Source: Marasmius tenuissimus
Taxonomy: Eukaryota > Basidiomycota > Agaricomycetes > Agaricales > Marasmiaceae
DNA: 64,000 nt
Direction of reading: 5' to 3'
Assembly: GCA_029532415.1 (NCBI GenBank)
Contig: JAQOTA010000068.1
Coordinates: forward strand, 651,975 to 715,974
Below, one piece after another: positions 60,537-64,000 of the stretch (positions are counted from its first letter, which is position 1; every line of letters begins with the position of its first letter). The translations under genes were made by a program, and so were the position numbers. Below the pieces are notes generated by a model. That model made no database searches. It saw only the letters and a list, made by a program, of their open reading frames with translations, and had not been told where the DNA came from.

Positions 60537-61046
60537 GGTAGTTTGCGTGACATGGTTGGCGTGCGAAAAGCATTGCGTCATACGAACCATTCGATAATTT
60601 TCGGGATTTTGCGTTGCGTGAGGCAACCTTGAAACTCATACAATTCCTCTCATTCTACTGTAATCTCCCCGACACAAAGTTTCTGACAGTGTTATTTTGA
60701 GACACTCAGCCATTGGATGTATCACCAATAGTCGTTGGACCGGCTGGGAGGGCCTGTAGACTGGCAAGAAACTAGCCATGATGGCATCAGCCGGTACTGT
60801 TCGTACCGAGCATGCGTTGAGCAAGCATTGATGATGAAGCTAGCAAGAAAAAGGGAGAAATTCTCAATGGTAGGAAGTGTGATTGTGTCTCTCTGAGCCA
60901 TAAGCTGCCCATAAGCTCAATTTCTCATGGGAGATGCACGTAAAATTTGCAGGTGGTGGCCTCACGCAACGCAAAATCCCGAAAAATATTGAACGGTTCG
61001 TATGACGCAATGCTTTTCGCACGCCAACCATGTCACGCAAACTACC
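60537..61046. mobile_element. 510-bp foldback MITE with ~90-bp inverted repeats
   Basis: The left end GGTAGTTTGCGTGACATGG to about 60628 is nearly identical to the complement of 60955-61046, with only a few mismatches over about 90 bp. TA flanks both ends (60535-60536 and 61047-61048). It sits exactly at the right TA of the neighbouring 848-bp element. Likely of Tc1/mariner type; non-coding. Confidence 0.8.
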
Positions 61047-61261
61047 TATTTACTGTCCAGAAGTTAAATTTGTCTTTTATACAGCATTTACTCAACCGAT
61101 CTTCGCGGATTATGGATCTGCAAATAGCGCGGCCAAACTATGGCATATCCTGATGCTCCTAACCGTCGAATCCTCTTGATGGAGCTGAGCGGGTGTGATG
61201 CGGTGCTGATACCTCCAGGTACCCGTAGCCCTTTGACCTTGAGAATCCGACTCATTGGGAC

Positions 61262-61460
61262 TTACCTATAGATACCACAACTGGGGCAAAAACTTGTTGC
61301 AAGGAATGAAGCAGAAATATGATGCCTTGCTGTCCGGTGAGTGATTTTGGTGCCGAATATCTGGAAATCAATGCAATGTTGACTATTTTGAGCCCAGATA
61401 CCCGTCGAACCGTTGGGTGTCATCCTCTTCTGCGCACACATGTGCAAAAATAACTTCCAA
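61262..61460 (-). repeat. Paired repeat, second copy
   Basis: Counterpart of 48335-48525 (shared GAAGCAGAAATATGATGCCTT and TGCAAAAATAAC). The coding-like frame is broken by stops here. Confidence 0.45.
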
Positions 61461-61823
61461 GCTCAGCTGTGTATGTAGACTTCAAATTGGCCGATTCTCT
61501 AGCTAGGGCCATTCATGCGACGCCAACAACTCCTTGACTCAGTGGGACATGAGGAATCATTCTCATTTGAGTTTGGTCCCATTCTGTTTAATGATCAGCC
61601 AATTGAAGTGATCTATTTGCATCGCACTGTAAGAAATCAAGCTTTGAGGGCTCACAAATGTGATCATCAATAAATATGGCACCTGATGAGTTGATGAGTG
61701 GATTCCCAATGGCCCATCAACTAGTCCACAGTTAGCCATTGAAATCAACCTCTCAGATGATGATCAGAAGATATGGGTGGGAAAGACAAATATTGTGGAG
61801 ACAAGTCTCGGTTTGGCCTAGCC

Positions 61824-61839
61824 TTTAAATAGGACGCTC
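61824..61839 (+). promoter_or_regulatory. Conserved TATA-like core promoter of 7TM copy H
   Basis: TTTAAATAGGACGCTC, 38 bp before ATG 61877. The leader is shorter than in copies G and I. Confidence 0.5.
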
Positions 61840-61876
61840 TTTGTCAGTGCAGCCACAGCTTCAACACTCAGCTACC

Positions 61877-63613
61877 ATGGAAGGGCCTCTTTACATCTCA
61901 AATCAATGTCTTGACCACCCATTTGACTGCAACTTGGCCCTGGCCCTTCTGAAGACTCAATGCTGTGTCAGTCGTCAGTCACTACCCTGATTGACTTGCC
62001 TCACTGAACTGAAGAATTGTTAATACTTACAGGTTTTGTTTTTGGTCTATGGTATTCCTCCCTTCATGGCTTGGTTCTACAACTCACCAGGCCTTCTCAT
62101 CTTAGGGATCCACTTAGTTTTGTTCAGTGCATGTATGACCATGCTTCTAAAGCAGAAAGCAAAGCGATTTCGCATTCACTGTCTCCTTATCACCAGCCTA
62201 TTTGTGACAAGTACTGCAAGTGTCATACTCAACATATACCATGCTTTTCTCAGTTTCCAGATGTCAATGGACATATCAACCATACCATCCATAGACTTGA
62301 AACTGTCAGCACACATGACAGTATTGATTGGCCCCAAGGAGCTCAGTTCAGGTGATTTATATGACCAGGCTTTCTCATTGCAACACTCTATCTTGTGAGT
62401 CTTGCTTTTTTCCAACCCTACCAGTACCATTGCCTCAGGCCCATAGTGACTCCCAATAACAGTTCAACTATATATGTAGCCCAAGGGATCATGATAGCCT
62501 CAAAGTAAGTTGAGATGTGGCTAAAACCTTGCTCATGCCCTTCTTGCTAAAACTTTTCTAGCATACTCACTGACATTATCCTTGTGAGCCTGTCTACATC
62601 TTCTCTAGTTGCTCCAGTCTCATTCCACAATACCTAAAAAGCTCTGGAGATGCTATTTGATTTGGGGAACTCAAGTATGGGTGATAGTCTTTCCAGGTTT
62701 TCTCTGCCTTTGCAACACTAGTAAGTTCCTTAGTCTATTTTGCACCCTCACCCACACATGATCTTTAATGTAAATCTAGTTTCAGGTTGCCTTACTATAG
62801 TCTATTCTGTGGTGGATCCCCACAACAATGGGTCCTTCACCAGACTTGAGCCGCAGAACAATGAGAAACCCATGCCTAATTCAATTGCTCTGCTTTGTTT
62901 CTCCATTGGGAACATGTGCAGTAATCTCTTATTGACCTCAATGATAGGTGATTTTCAATCTCTCTTCCCTTGTCAGGTCCTTTCTGAAAGACATTCTTAC
63001 GTCTACAGCAGGACGGGTGTTTTATATCAGCCACAAAGTAGCAAAGGTGCTATATCAACCTGTTCATAGGATGTACAGGACAGTTATTCACGCATCGTAG
63101 GTGTAAATTCAACACTTAGCCGATATTTGCCACTCATAGAAACTTCACTAAGACTTGAATCGGGGGCACTTTACCCTCTGGCTCTCTTAGCTTTTACAGT
63201 CTTAATGATTGCGGATTATATTGAACTCCTCAACTTACAAAAAGGCTGGGAGATTGAAAAGTATAGGAGGATTTCAATTGGTTTATACGTGGGGACTACA
63301 GTTATCTATTCCTCTTTTGTACCCATCATGGTGAGCAGACCAGTTGCAGTTGTAATGTACATTGACCTGAGCATGTCACTGATAGTAAACCCAGGGAGTT
63401 GCTTCCACCTTGATCATTGTCCGCTCAGTGATGGGAATTGCGATCAATGATGAGAAATCTTATAGGGAGACTGTCCTAGGAGAGGGTAATTGGAATGAGA
63501 GAGCTTGTGGAATGCTTGAAAGTGTAGTTGACATTAGGAGACGCAACGAGTCAATTATGGTCGCAGACATTTCGGATGAAGATCATCTTGCAGGAGCAAG
63601 TCAAATACCCTAG
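61877..63613 (+). CDS. Seven-transmembrane receptor-like protein (type I), copy H, 397 aa
   Basis: Ten exons join in frame: 61877-61966, 62033-62051, 62106-62394, 62463-62504, 62562-62583, 62642-62720, 62780-62947, 63009-63096, 63153-63330 and 63395-63613. The protein keeps YGIHLVLFSACMTMLLK, RCYLIWGTQVWVIVFPG, GNMCSNLLLTSMI, ESGALYPLALLAFTVLM and STLIIVRSVMGI. A deletion of about 13 bp near 63597 removes the usual ACMACRNKS end and gives the short tail DEDHLAGASQIP. It is closest to copy G in the first loop. Probably expressed, since promoter and splice sites look intact. Confidence 0.85.
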
Positions 63614-63619
63614 CTCAAT

Positions 63620-63945
63620 GAATAGGTCAATGCACGCGCCATGTGGTATAGACAACCGGGATTAACAACTACTTGATAGCTACCGAACGTTTTTTATTTT
63701 CTTGCTTGAATGCTACTATCAATACTTATTTATTCTACTTGCAACATCTCATATTGACGAGTTGTGCCTACAAATCCCTAGACTTCATTAGTCTGAAAGA
63801 CCCAGGACTATCCGCTTCACTGGAGACACCCATCAAGTCTCACGCCAGAGGTTTGAACCGACTCATTCGGAGTTATAGATGTTTCGCGTCCCAAATTCCC
63901 AACAAACTTCGTGATACCGGTTGACTATAGCTCGTATTGATTATC
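63620..63945 (+). repeat. Start of flank block R4 after copy H
   Basis: Shares AAAGACCCAGGAC and CTTCGTGATACCGGTTGACTATAGCTCGTA with the R4 blocks elsewhere. Interrupted near 63945 by the next fragment. Confidence 0.5.
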
Positions 63946-63950
63946 ATTAA

Positions 63951-64000
63951 GTCCTATAGAGCCACCGTTCTAAGAGAGGGCTATTGGAATGAGGGAGCTC
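63951..64000 (+). pseudogene. 7TM type-I last-exon fragment, cut by window end
   Basis: The sequence AAGTCCTATAGAGCCACCGT onward reads KSYRATVLREGYWNEGA, which belongs to the last exon of the type-I family. Earlier exons are absent, since R4 sequence stands immediately upstream. The rest lies outside the window. Confidence 0.7.

Overview
The window looks like nuclear DNA of an Agaricomycete (mushroom-forming basidiomycete). The reasons are very short introns with clean GT-AG borders, microexons, F-box cargo genes, a KDZ-type transposase with its usual cysteine-rich neighbour domains, and many paralogues of a seven-helix membrane protein family common in this class. I could not fix the genus. 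Nothing here looks like essential housekeeping; it is an accessory, duplication- and transposon-rich region.

Three gene families make up the host part. (1) Seven-transmembrane proteins: six copies splice cleanly into full-length frames (4031-5787 -, 7556-9338 -, 14916-16787 -, 18596-20396 +, 51823-53589 +, 61877-63613 +). All use the same 10-exon plan with a 19-nt exon 2 and a 22-nt exon 5. Several broken copies surround them. Predicted outer loops vary strongly while inner loops and the C-tail are conserved, as in a receptor family. (2) A Pro/Ser/Lys-rich disordered protein with a Gly-rich C-end: one fairly intact copy (12286-14145 -), one split by a transposon (23798-24623 and 45337-46345 +), and one decayed copy (55265-57378 +). 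(3) Repeated flanking blocks of about 0.5-1 kb that travel with these genes. The blocks at 10.6-14.1 kb and 54.7-59.3 kb are mirror images of each other.

The main discovery is a 20,697-bp DNA transposon at 24632-45328. It is bordered by an 8-bp duplication (CGGCCAAG), has degenerate terminal inverted repeats of about 110 bp, and carries two arrays of ~157/196-bp repeats just inside its ends. It encodes a KDZ-type transposase (39135-42276 +) plus at least eight cargo genes: F-box-like proteins, a coiled-coil protein, an RNase H1 N-terminal-like protein, a small basic protein and others. The empty target site is preserved in the paralogous disordered gene at 13270-13277. Most of its genes are open except for single in-frame TGA codons where arginine (CGA) would fit, which points to CpG-type decay.

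Left to right: a dead LINE (about 1000-3202); 7TM genes and fragments with the first disordered-protein gene (3.3-16.8 kb); an intact 7TM gene (18.6-20.4); remnants and the 5' half of the second disordered-protein gene (20.7-24.6); the giant element (24.6-45.3); the 3' half fused in frame to a 7TM tail (45.3-46.8); a 1.57-kb TA-flanked element (48.9-50.4); a 7TM gene (51.8-53.6); a decayed disordered-protein gene with a 547-bp hAT-like MITE (55.3-57.4); 7TM remnants and two adjoining TA-flanked MITEs (59.7-61.0); and a last 7TM gene (61.9-63.6) with the start of another copy at the window edge. Everything here comes from reading the sequence; splice sites were chosen by phase and by comparing paralogues.
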